From: Carboxylicivirga sp.
GTDB taxonomy: Bacteria > Bacteroidota > Bacteroidia > Bacteroidales > Marinilabiliaceae
Reading direction: 5' to 3'
NCBI GenBank assembly: GCA_025210475.1
Contig: JAOARW010000067.1
Location: 26,247 to 90,246, forward strand
DNA length: 64,000 nucleotides
The notes below the pieces were generated by a model. The model searched no databases. It worked only from the letters and a program-made list of their open reading frames with translations, and had not been told where the DNA came from. Made by a program: the position numbers and the translations under genes. Positions 57,107 to 64,000 of this stretch are shown here, piece by piece; the first letter of the stretch is position 1, and each line of letters opens with the position of its first letter.

Positions 57107-58375
57107 ATGAAATTCACAGATTTAAAATTAATACCTGCCATCCTTAAAGCATTGAAGGATGAAAACTATTCTTCACCAACAGCTATACAGGCCAAAGCCA
57201 TTTCACATATCTTAAATCGAAAAGATGTACTGGGAAGCGCACAAACAGGTACCGGTAAAACAGCTGCTTTTGCCATTCCCATTATTCAGCATCTGAATGA
57301 GGATTTGCTTAAATCAAAAGGAAAGCGAAAAATACAAGCTCTGATAGTAACGCCCACACGTGAGTTGGCTTTGCAGATTGGTGAGAGCTTTACGACTTAT
57401 GGCAAGTACACAAATATCAGAAATACAGTCATATTTGGTGGTGTTCCTCAAGGAGCCCAGGTTAGAGCATTAAAGAATGGTGTTGATACCTTAATTGCCA
57501 CACCGGGACGCCTGCTTGATTTAATGAGTCAGGGTTATATCTCCTTGCGCGATATTAAATACTTTGTGCTGGATGAAGCTGATCGTATGCTGGACATGGG
57601 ATTTATCCACGATATTAAAAAACTGTTGGAGAAACTGCCCAGTGAACGTCAATCCTTGTTCTTTTCGGCCACCATGCCACCAAAAATTCTGAAGCTTTCA
57701 AAACAAATATTGGCGAAGCCCGAAAAGGTGGTGGTTAATCCCGTTTCGTCAACCGCTGAAACAATACAACAGCATTTATACACCACCAATAAAAGCGATA
57801 AAAAAGCTTTACTACTGCACATTCTCAAAACCCATGAGATGGACCAGGTACTGCTTTTCTCGCGAACCAAACACGGAGCCGACCGCATCGTTCGTAACCT
57901 TCGCCATAAGAAAATTGAAAGTGCCGCCATTCATGGTGAAAAAAGTCAGAACCAGCGACAAAAGGCGCTAAAGCGATTTAAAGACGGTGAATTAAGAGTA
58001 TTGGTCGCCACCGATATAGCTGCACGAGGCATCGACATTGACAAGCTCCGTTACGTGATAAATTACGATATCCCAAACGAGTCGGAAACCTATGTGCACC
58101 GCATTGGCCGTTGCGGAAGGGCCGGTGAAGAAGGTGTGGCTATCTCCATTTGTGAGCCAGAAGAAAATGCTTTTGTAAAGGACATCGAAAAGCTGATTAA
58201 GCGTAAGATTGAGACGGTTGATGATAATCCTTTTCCGCAGACTGATAAACCGATGAACAGTGCTGAGAAAAAGGAATTTCAGAAAGAGAAAGAACGGAAA
58301 CGGCAAGAGTACTTTGCTAATCGAAATAAAAAGCGGGGTTCACAAAATCCTGACTTTAGAAGAAAAAAGCGATAA
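57107..58375 (+). CDS. DEAD-box RNA helicase, RhlE type
   Basis: This ATP-dependent RNA helicase acts in ribosome assembly, RNA decay or cold adaptation. I chose the ATG at 57107 (MKFTDLKL), where family similarity begins, over a TTG at 57053. The 422-residue protein has the Q motif (SPTAIQAKAI), motif I (AQTGTGKT), Ia (PTRELALQ), II (DEAD), III (SAT), and in the second domain motifs V (ATDIAARGIDID) and VI (YVHRIGRCGRAG), then a basic C-terminal tail rich in K and R. It has its own terminator. Confidence 0.95.
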   Translation: MKFTDLKLIPAILKALKDENYSSPTAIQAKAISHILNRKDVLGSAQTGTGKTAAFAIPIIQHLNEDLLKSKGKRKIQALIVTPTRELALQIGESFTTYGKYTNIRNTVIFGGVPQGAQVRALKNGVDTLIATPGRLLDLMSQGYISLRDIKYFVLDEADRMLDMGFIHDIKKLLEKLPSERQSLFFSATMPPKILKLSKQILAKPEKVVVNPVSSTAETIQQHLYTTNKSDKKALLLHILKTHEMDQVLLFSRTKHGADRIVRNLRHKKIESAAIHGEKSQNQRQKALKRFKDGELRVLVATDIAARGIDIDKLRYVINYDIPNESETYVHRIGRCGRAGEEGVAISICEPEENAFVKDIEKLIKRKIETVDDNPFPQTDKPMNSAEKKEFQKEKERKRQEYFANRNKKRGSQNPDFRRKKR

Positions 58376-58705
58376 GATATTAAAGAAATCCCGGGCAGAC
58401 ATTAACCCGGGATTTTTTGTACCCCTGTAATACCAATTGAGCTGAAAGCCATTTTGCTAATTATATCGGTATTACAATTTGATTTTCCATTACATCCTTA
58501 CTTCCGATTCAAAATCAGAAAAGATTTTTTTGGGGTATCCTCCCCCCCCTGCTCTTCCTGTGCCACTCGCTGACTTAACTCTATCTGCTTCAGTAAAAAT
58601 TAGTACTCCTGCAAAAATGTATAAGTTGTATACCAAAAAGTTTAAGTGGCAGGTCCTCCTATTCACCGAACTTTGTATCAGTTAATAATTATAAAACTGA
58701 CCACA
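58376..58705. other. Intergenic region between helicase and hydrolase genes
   Basis: Besides the terminator it holds an inverted repeat TGTAATACC/GGTATTACA (58426-58434, 58468-58476) and a run of eight C at 58542-58549. No clear promoter element for the hydrolase gene was found. Confidence 0.5.
58388..58418 (+). terminator. Intrinsic terminator of the helicase gene
   Basis: ATCCCGGG (58388-58395) pairs with CCCGGGAT (58406-58413) around a 10-nt loop, followed by T6. Confidence 0.9.
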
Positions 58706-59740
58706 ATGCAAACAATAACAAAAACACTGATCGGCCTGTTGCTGATAGCAGCCTCAATAAATATATCAGCCAAAAACAGCAAACACATAAAAGATAATAC
58801 AATGGAAAATTTAAAAGCAGGAATAAACGAAGTAACGTTCAAGTCATTTGGAGCTGAGTTAGTAGCTAACTTATATCTTCCTGAAGGTTTCGATGTCAAC
58901 AAAAAATACAAAGCGATCGTTGGGGCTAGTCCATTCCCACAGGTTAAAGAACAAGTTTTAGGCACTTACGGACCGGAAATGGCTAAAAGGGGATTTGTCT
59001 TTTTGGCATTTGATTACTTAGGAATGGGTGATTCGCCTGCCTTGCCAGGAGAGTTTAAACAAAGCAGATATATGTTTAGACTGATAGAAAACACATGGGA
59101 CGCAGTTTCCTATCTGGGTACACTTCCTTTTGTAGAAGAAATTTATGGTCTTGGTGTGTGTCAGGGAGGTTCAATCATAGCTTCAGCGGCTGTCACTGAC
59201 CACAGAATTAAAAAGATTGCTTTGGTATCGGGGATGATGGCCGCAGATGCTTTCCAGTGGACGGATAAGAAAGTTGTCAACCAAATGATTGCTGCAGCCA
59301 ATGCTTCGGCACAGAAAATGTACGAAACTGGTCAAGCAGATTATGTTGCTCCTTTCGGGCTTAATGACGAACAGTCGAGAGAAGAATATGTTGAATTAGC
59401 AGGTACACCAATGGCTGGTGAATCTTATGACTACTATGGTAGAGATGGTTATAGAGGGCCTAAGGCCGTAAAAAACTTTACAAATATGCATATTGCAGAT
59501 CAGGCAATGCAGTCTCTTTTCTCTTTATGTGAGCATTATGCCGACAAGATTGTACAGCCATCTCTGATTATTTATAGCACAACGGCCTTCACATCTGTTT
59601 GCTCAACTCAATTTATTGAGAAGCTTACCAATGAGCATGAGGTTTTAGCCTTAGAAGAATTTGGTCATGTCGATTTCTATTACAAACCAGAAGCTGTAAA
59701 AATATCGGCGGATGCTGTGACGGAATTTTTCAATAAATAA
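58706..59740 (+). CDS. Exported alpha/beta hydrolase with Cys nucleophile elbow
   Basis: I chose the ATG at 58706, which starts a clear signal peptide (MQTITKTLIGLLLIAASINISAK region). The mature protein is an alpha/beta hydrolase (344 residues with signal). The nucleophile elbow reads GVCQGGS, so Cys replaces Ser, as in dienelactone-hydrolase-like and YcjY-like families. LGMGDSP precedes it, and the catalytic His is in EEFGHVDFYYKP. The reaction is not known. It leads a tight run of four plus-strand genes with redox-type products. Confidence 0.82.
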   Translation: MQTITKTLIGLLLIAASINISAKNSKHIKDNTMENLKAGINEVTFKSFGAELVANLYLPEGFDVNKKYKAIVGASPFPQVKEQVLGTYGPEMAKRGFVFLAFDYLGMGDSPALPGEFKQSRYMFRLIENTWDAVSYLGTLPFVEEIYGLGVCQGGSIIASAAVTDHRIKKIALVSGMMAADAFQWTDKKVVNQMIAAANASAQKMYETGQADYVAPFGLNDEQSREEYVELAGTPMAGESYDYYGRDGYRGPKAVKNFTNMHIADQAMQSLFSLCEHYADKIVQPSLIIYSTTAFTSVCSTQFIEKLTNEHEVLALEEFGHVDFYYKPEAVKISADAVTEFFNK

Positions 59741-59807
59741 AGATAAAGGTAGAGATCTGACCTTGGTCTCTGCCAAATTTCAAATAATCCCATTATTCAA
59801 AAATAAG

Positions 59808-60173
59808 ATGACGATTCAAGAACTTTCAAAACTCATTAATAAAAAATGGGTGCATCAAATCAGAGCAGGCGAAACCCATCGATTTGTAGATATTACCATT
59901 GTAGCTACAGAGGGCCGTTTTTTCGTACGTCAGTATAAATTTGGAAAGAAAAGCTGGTATGATGCCTTTCTTGAAAATTCTTCAGGAGCAATCAAGGTAA
60001 ATGAAACGATTATACCAATTGATGGTGTTGTTCCTAATGATTTGGATGAAGTTAATCCTAAAGTTAATAAGGCCTATTTTAAAATGATGAATATTTTTTA
60101 CTGGCTAATGCGATTAAGCTATAATCGGAAAAAACACGAAGCCTCTACACTGGAACTTATACCAAAGGTTTAA
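59808..60173 (+). CDS. DUF2255-type small protein
   Basis: The 121-residue protein starts at the ATG at 59808 (MTIQELSKL); a TTG at 59763 is less likely. The motifs WVHQIRAGETHRFVDI and RFFVRQYKFGKKSWYDAF match the DUF2255 family, whose role is unknown. A flexible flavin- or ligand-binding fold has been proposed for similar small proteins, but nothing here proves that. It lies 67 bp after the hydrolase and 32 bp before the SDR gene. Confidence 0.7.
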   Translation: MTIQELSKLINKKWVHQIRAGETHRFVDITIVATEGRFFVRQYKFGKKSWYDAFLENSSGAIKVNETIIPIDGVVPNDLDEVNPKVNKAYFKMMNIFYWLMRLSYNRKKHEASTLELIPKV

Positions 60174-60205
60174 AACGGAAGAAAATAGAATTAAAGGTCG
60201 ATACA

Positions 60206-61153
60206 ATGAACGAAAATATATTTGGAAAAGAAGGGTGGACCCCTGAACGAATAGGGAGTTTAAAGGGTAAAACTTATGTGATTACTGGTGCTAATGCCGG
60301 AGCTGGATTTGAGGCCACAAAAGTTTTTTTAAACAAAGGTGCTGAAGTGGTGATGCTTAACCGAAGTGTAGAAAAGTCGGAAGTTGCTATTCGGGATTTA
60401 AAACAACAGTTCGGAGAGAATGCAAAAGTGTCCTTTATAAAAATGGATTTGGCTGAGCTTTCGTCTGTTCGGAAGGCGGCTGAAAAAGTCAATAAAACGG
60501 TTCCTTACATCGATGCCCTTATTTGTAACGCTGCCATTGCACAAGTTGCCAAACAACAGTTAACATCAGCCGGTTTTGAAAGTCAATTGGGAATTAATCA
60601 CTATGGCCACTTCTTACTGCTTAACCTTTTGTTTGATAAAGTGGAACAAACAGGAAAGCGTATTGTGATTGTGGGTAGTAATGGCTACAAAATGGGTCTG
60701 AAGACGGTTCAGTTTGACGACATGAACTTCGATAAAAAATACAATCCGATGAACAGCTATTGCCACAGTAAGCTGGCTCAAATGGTTATTGCCTATGAGT
60801 TACAATATCGAATTAAAGAAGCTAAAAGTGATGTTGAAGTTTACGTTTGTCATCCGGGGGCATCAAGAACGAGCTTAGCCAAAGATGAAGCAAATCTGAC
60901 CACCAGAATCATTTTTGCAATCATGTCATTAACACCTATGGCTCAATCGGCCGAGAAAGGTTCATGGCCTGAAGTGATGTGTGCCACCGAAAACAACTTA
61001 AAGCAACAAGCCTACTATGGCCCAACCAAACGAATGGATATGGTCGGCCCCATTGACCAATGCCAACTTGAACCACATGTTTTGGACAGAGAAGTAGCAC
61101 AAAAACTATGGGAACTATCAGAAAAGAAAACGGATTGTAAATGGAGAATATAA
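60206..61153 (+). CDS. Short-chain dehydrogenase/reductase
   Basis: The 315-residue NAD(P)-dependent oxidoreductase has the cofactor loop TGANAGAG (residues about 28-35), NAA in LICNAAIAQ, the catalytic Ser in VIVGSNGYKMG and the YxxxK pair in YCHSKLAQM. The text resembles retinol dehydrogenase/protochlorophyllide reductase-like SDRs. The substrate is unknown. Its TAA stop overlaps the ATG of the next gene (TAATG), so translation of the two is coupled. Confidence 0.92.
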   Translation: MNENIFGKEGWTPERIGSLKGKTYVITGANAGAGFEATKVFLNKGAEVVMLNRSVEKSEVAIRDLKQQFGENAKVSFIKMDLAELSSVRKAAEKVNKTVPYIDALICNAAIAQVAKQQLTSAGFESQLGINHYGHFLLLNLLFDKVEQTGKRIVIVGSNGYKMGLKTVQFDDMNFDKKYNPMNSYCHSKLAQMVIAYELQYRIKEAKSDVEVYVCHPGASRTSLAKDEANLTTRIIFAIMSLTPMAQSAEKGSWPEVMCATENNLKQQAYYGPTKRMDMVGPIDQCQLEPHVLDREVAQKLWELSEKKTDCKWRI

Positions 61154-61839
61154 TGAGACAATTAATAGCAGTAGTAATAATTATGGGACTTTATAATGCG
61201 TGCACCACTGCTCACGGAAAACACAAAGAAATTGATACAAGCAGCGGAGCTACAGCTCAGGAGGGTGACATTAAGCTGGATAAACCGGATTTAAATAATA
61301 CGGTCACATTGATGCAAGCTTTACGAAACAGAAAGTCAACGCGTAGATTTGCTAAGCAGAACATTAAAAAGCAAGACTTGAGTAACCTGCTTTGGGCAGC
61401 AGGCGGAGTTAACCGGGAAAATGGGGGCCGAACCGTACCCTTGTTAGGCGATATCGGTATTTATGTGGCCATGTCTACAGGTGTTTATCTGTATCAGCCC
61501 GAAGAGCATGCTTTAAAACAAATAATATCAGAAGATATCCGTCAGCAGATTTCGGAGCAAAGTACGGTGAAAAAAGCACCTGTTGTATTTATTTATGCCA
61601 TTGACGACAATTCTTTTCCTGATTATATGCTGAAAGCCATGAAAGAAGCGCATGGTATGGATTTTTATTATGGCAATCAAACCGCTTACTCAACGCAAAA
61701 TGTGTACTTGTATGCCTGCAGCAATAATATGAATGCTGTGGTGATTGGAGGGTTCAATAGAGAATATGTAGACAGTAAACTATTGTTTGATGACAGCAGA
61801 AATGCGTATCTTATACAGCCTGTAGGTTATAGTGAATAG
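61153..61839 (+). CDS. Nitroreductase-family (SagB-like) lipoprotein
   Basis: The start is the ATG in the TAATG overlap at 61153. The 228-residue product has a lipobox (GLYNACTT, Cys 17), so this flavin-dependent enzyme is exported and membrane-anchored. The FMN-binding start ALRNRKSTRRF and LSNLLWAAGGVNRENGGR are typical of the family, with AVVIGGF near the end. The natural substrate (nitro, quinone or another electron acceptor) is unknown. Coupling to the SDR suggests a shared pathway. Confidence 0.85.
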   Translation: MRQLIAVVIIMGLYNACTTAHGKHKEIDTSSGATAQEGDIKLDKPDLNNTVTLMQALRNRKSTRRFAKQNIKKQDLSNLLWAAGGVNRENGGRTVPLLGDIGIYVAMSTGVYLYQPEEHALKQIISEDIRQQISEQSTVKKAPVVFIYAIDDNSFPDYMLKAMKEAHGMDFYYGNQTAYSTQNVYLYACSNNMNAVVIGGFNREYVDSKLLFDDSRNAYLIQPVGYSE

Positions 61840-61863
61840 CAGTTTGTGTTATCCTTTACAATC

Positions 61864-62018
61864 CCAAACCGCTACGCGGTATACTGTGCTAATTCAATAG
61901 GCATTTTACAATGCCCAAACACCTTCGGTGTTTCGCCAAAATGATAAGATGTGAGTGCAATAATGATTCAAATACAGAAATAGAAGTCAAACTATCGCGT
62001 AGCGATTACGACATTGTA
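61864..62018. repeat. REP-like palindromic cassette, left copy
   Basis: About 155 bp with three small hairpins, each with a 3-nt loop: ACCGC/GCGGT (61868-61880), AACACC/GGTGTT (61918-61932) and ATCGC/GCGAT (61994-62006). A further hairpin ATCAC/GTGAT is at 62043-62055. It is highly similar to 62612-62766 in direct orientation. Confidence 0.85.
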
Positions 62019-62144
62019 GAAAAACAATTACGTTTAATAATTATCACGTAGTGATTATGGTATTGTTAATGATGTTTCATTCCTATGATTAAAATGTAGC
62101 AGTTACGGTTTTTAATAAATAATTGTAAATTGAAACTAAAAACC

Positions 62145-62609
62145 ATGAAACCTGGAACCTTTACGCAAATTTATATTCAATTGGTATTTTCACCTAAACA
62201 TCGCGAAGCTCTTTTAATTGATAGTATACGTCCAAGGGTGTTTGAATATATGGGAGGCATCATTAAAACCTTAAAACATAAACCAATCATCATTAATGGA
62301 ATGAGCGACCATGTGCATCTATTAATTGGGCTAAATGCAAAAGTTTCTATTTCAGAAACCGTAAAGGAGATAAAGCGGCTTTCATCTATCTTCATCAATG
62401 ATTTGAGTGTGCTAAATGGCAAATTCCAATGGCAGGAAGGTTATGGAGCATTTTCATACGGAAAGTCGCAATTGGATGTAGTTTATAAATACATTAAAAA
62501 TCAGGAGTTGCATCATAAAAAGAAATCTTTTCGGCAAGAGTATCAATTATTTCTTGAAAAGTTTGAGATTGATTATGATGAACATTTTCTCTTTAAATAT
62601 TTTGAATAA
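62145..62609 (+). CDS. REP-associated tyrosine transposase (IS200/Y1 family)
   Basis: The 154-residue HUH-type nuclease starts at the ATG at 62145 (MKPGTFTQ). The metal-binding HVH (H56, H58) is in MSDHVHLLIGL, and the catalytic Tyr is most likely Y116 in YKYIKNQ (YxxxQ pattern). It cleaves single-stranded DNA at hairpins. The gene is full length with an intact active site, so it may be active. The two REP-like cassettes around it are its likely substrates. Confidence 0.9.
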   Translation: MKPGTFTQIYIQLVFSPKHREALLIDSIRPRVFEYMGGIIKTLKHKPIIINGMSDHVHLLIGLNAKVSISETVKEIKRLSSIFINDLSVLNGKFQWQEGYGAFSYGKSQLDVVYKYIKNQELHHKKKSFRQEYQLFLEKFEIDYDEHFLFKYFE

Positions 62610-62611
62610 TT

Positions 62612-62766
62612 CCAAACCGCTACGCGGTATACCGTATTAACTCAATAGGCTTTTACAATGCCCAAACACCTACGGTGTTTCGCCAAAATGATAAGATGTG
62701 AGTGCAATAATGATTCAAAAACAGGATTAGGAGTCAAACTATCGCGTAGCGATTACAAAATTGTAA
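62612..62766. repeat. REP-like palindromic cassette, right copy
   Basis: Hairpins at 62616-62628, 62665-62679 and 62741-62753 match those of the left copy. One loop differs (TAC for TTC in the AACACC hairpin) with the stem kept. A fourth hairpin ACCGC/GCGGT with loop ATA is at 62792-62804. Confidence 0.85.
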
Positions 62767-62840
62767 AAATGGGTTACATACAAGGACAAATACCGCATAG
62801 CGGTTACGGTTATTAGGTATGTTTTTAAAAAAATATCGAT

Positions 62841-63764
62841 ATGAAAGAGTTGAATTTTAAGACCATTGGGCAAATGCATGAGTACTTTAAGGAATCTGAA
62901 CCTGAGAATCCTTTGTTTAGTATCCTGCATACCCTTGTTGCCAACGCAGATAGTGTGGCTTGTGAAGAAAACCCCGAGCCTGTTAAACTAAACAATCATT
63001 TCTATTCCATAAGCCTTAAGAACATCATTCAGGGAGAGATAATGTATGGTCGTACACAGTATGATTGCAATAAAGGTTCTATGATGTTTATGGCTCCTGA
63101 GCAAACCATGATTATGAAAGGGATTGTGGTTAGCAAAGAATCGTGGCATATAGCTTTTCACAAAGACTACCTGAATGGCTTCGAGTTGTTCGACCGGATA
63201 AAAAAATACAATTACTTCAATTACAATGTCAACGAAGCCTTGCATTTATCTCCTAAGGAAGAAAAGGTGATGAAATCAGTGTTTGAAAATATTTATGCTG
63301 AGTATCACAATAACCAGGATGAATTCAGCAAAGAAATTATCATCTCTCACCTGGAAACATTGTTAAAATATGCCGACCGTTTTTATAAGCGACAGTTTAT
63401 AAATCGTCAAACCATCAATAAGGCTTTATTTACGCGCTTTAAAGAAATATTAAATAACTACTTCGCCTCAAACAAGTTGGAAGAAGAAGGTATACCAACA
63501 ATGGATTGGCTGGCCAATCAATTAGGTGTTAGTCATCGATATATGAGTGACAGCATTAAAACTGAAACAGGAAAAACGGCTGTTGACCAAATCAATTTAT
63601 ATCTGATTGATGAGGCCAAAAACCTGTTGCTGAATCCCAACGCCAGTATATCGGAAACCGCCTATAAACTAGGTTTTGAATACCCGCAATACTTCTCTCG
63701 CTTGTTTAAAAAGAAAGTGGGGATGAGCCCCAAAGCGTATATTGAAAATAGCTTATTGAATTAG
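62841..63764 (+). CDS. AraC-family transcriptional regulator
   Basis: The 307-residue cytoplasmic regulator has an N-terminal cupin-like sensing domain (about 35-115, MYGRTQYDCNKGSMMFM), a helical linker and a C-terminal double helix-turn-helix at about 210-303 (WLANQLGVSHRYMSD, ISETAYKLGFEYPQYFSRLF, GMSPKAY). Such regulators often control SDR and reductase genes next to them. The redox cluster upstream is the first candidate target, although a transposase unit now lies between. Confidence 0.92.
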   Translation: MKELNFKTIGQMHEYFKESEPENPLFSILHTLVANADSVACEENPEPVKLNNHFYSISLKNIIQGEIMYGRTQYDCNKGSMMFMAPEQTMIMKGIVVSKESWHIAFHKDYLNGFELFDRIKKYNYFNYNVNEALHLSPKEEKVMKSVFENIYAEYHNNQDEFSKEIIISHLETLLKYADRFYKRQFINRQTINKALFTRFKEILNNYFASNKLEEEGIPTMDWLANQLGVSHRYMSDSIKTETGKTAVDQINLYLIDEAKNLLLNPNASISETAYKLGFEYPQYFSRLFKKKVGMSPKAYIENSLLN

Positions 63765-63887
63765 ATAAAAAGCTATAACGCACTATTAAAAGACTAAAAA
63801 GCTACTAGCTCCTAATCAATATTGTTGATGAAAATGCTAATTGGTATGATGATTTAGCTTATTAGTTAATCCTTAACAACAATACAA

Positions 63888-63931
63888 GTCATTAATTATC
63901 AGCTGTTAATCTGAATAATTAATGGCTTTTT
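63888..63931 (+). terminator. Probable intrinsic terminator after the AraC gene
   Basis: GTCATTAATTATCAG pairs with CTGAATAATTAATGGC (one bulge, one G-T) and is followed by T5 at 63927-63931. It lies about 125 bp after the stop codon. Confidence 0.65.
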
Positions 63932-63943
63932 AACATTCTTAAT

Positions 63944-63979
63944 TGCAAGGTTTTTAGTAACTTAGAGTAAAACCTTGCA
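63944..63979. repeat. Perfect 11-bp inverted repeat upstream of a partial ORF
   Basis: TGCAAGGTTTT (63944-63954) and AAAACCTTGCA (63969-63979) flank a 14-nt loop. An ATG follows 7 bp later. It could be the end of an insertion sequence or an operator. Confidence 0.55.
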
Positions 63980-63985
63980 GAAATA

Positions 63986-64000
63986 ATGAAAGGAAAACTA
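63986..64000 (+). CDS. Possible start of a gene cut by the right edge
   Basis: An ATG at 63986 opens MKGKL and runs off the window. Five codons are too few to name it. The inverted repeat just before it would fit a transposase gene. Confidence 0.3.

Larger units (their letters stand above)
61864..62804 (+). mobile_element. RAYT/REP unit (transposase gene between two palindromic cassettes)
   Basis: An IS200-type Y1 transposase gene lies between two direct copies of a hairpin cassette. The layout fits a REP-associated tyrosine transposase unit and not a classic IS200/IS605 element, which would have single end hairpins. It separates the redox gene cluster from the AraC gene. Confidence 0.75.

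Noticed and set aside
58426..58476. Inverted repeat TGTAATACC/GGTATTACA as a second terminator
   Set aside because: The loop is 33 nt and no T-run follows. It may be a dispersed repeat, but one copy is not enough to call.
58542..58549. Run of eight C as a phase-variable tract
   Set aside because: It is about 157 bp before the hydrolase ATG, not in a coding region or between promoter elements that I can see.
61868..62804. Repeated short palindromes as a CRISPR array
   Set aside because: Spacing and stems are irregular, there are no unique spacers of equal size and no cas genes; the RAYT gene explains them.

Overview
The window is from a member of the Bacteroidota, most likely a Marinilabiliales/Bacteroidales-type polysaccharide degrader. 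The evidence is three SusC TonB-receptor genes with FecI/FecR-type sigma/anti-sigma pairs, SusD lipoproteins, a hybrid two-component regulator, TAnnTTTG-type promoter elements and AT-rich DNA. The genus is inference only. No rRNA, tRNA or CRISPR array was seen.

Region 1 (1-5.9 kb, minus strand): an ECF sigma factor, a FecR anti-sigma factor and the 5' two thirds of a SusC receptor gene that runs off the left edge. The receptor gene is cut by one in-frame TAA at 2046-2048. Upstream is a membrane-anchored protein built from six 16-residue repeats. Region 2 (6.3-22.6 kb): a GH18-like gene on the plus strand, then a complete minus-strand polysaccharide utilization locus (PUL): ECF sigma, FecR, SusC, SusD, a SusE/F-like binding lipoprotein, GH66, GH31 and a six-hairpin glycosidase. 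GH66 plus GH31 points to dextran or another alpha-1,6-glucan. Region 3 (22.9-26.5 kb): a membrane MORN-repeat protein and a PKD/propeller lipoprotein, with a shared terminator between them.

Region 4 (26.8-41.2 kb, minus strand): a hybrid two-component regulator followed by a seven-gene enzyme operon (GH127, sulfatase, aldose 1-epimerase, GH2, GH43-like, GH5-like, GH43-like). It has no SusC/SusD of its own. Region 5 (41.4-46.4 kb): a Gfo/Idh/MocA oxidoreductase divergent from a membrane-bound winged-helix regulator, with a 14-bp palindrome between them, then a lipoprotein and a membrane AraC regulator. Region 6 (46.5-55.9 kb, minus strand): a third PUL (ECF sigma, FecR, SusC, SusD, DUF4832-type protein, GH27 alpha-galactosidase).

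Region 7 (56.4-64 kb, plus strand): a cold-shock-domain protein and a DEAD-box RNA helicase, then a small redox cluster (alpha/beta hydrolase, DUF2255 protein, SDR, nitroreductase-like lipoprotein), a RAYT/IS200-type transposase between two copies of a REP-like palindromic cassette, and an AraC regulator.

The most striking signal is shared by all three ECF-regulated PULs. Between fecR and susC, on the strand opposite to the genes, lies a TAnnTTTG element at the susC start codon and then a hairpin plus T-run near or over the fecR stop. This is the layout of cis-antisense PUL RNAs (DonS-like) known from Bacteroides. In PUL 1 and PUL 2 the predicted RNA has two hairpins with the same loop sequence (CTACCAA twice, CGCCAA twice).
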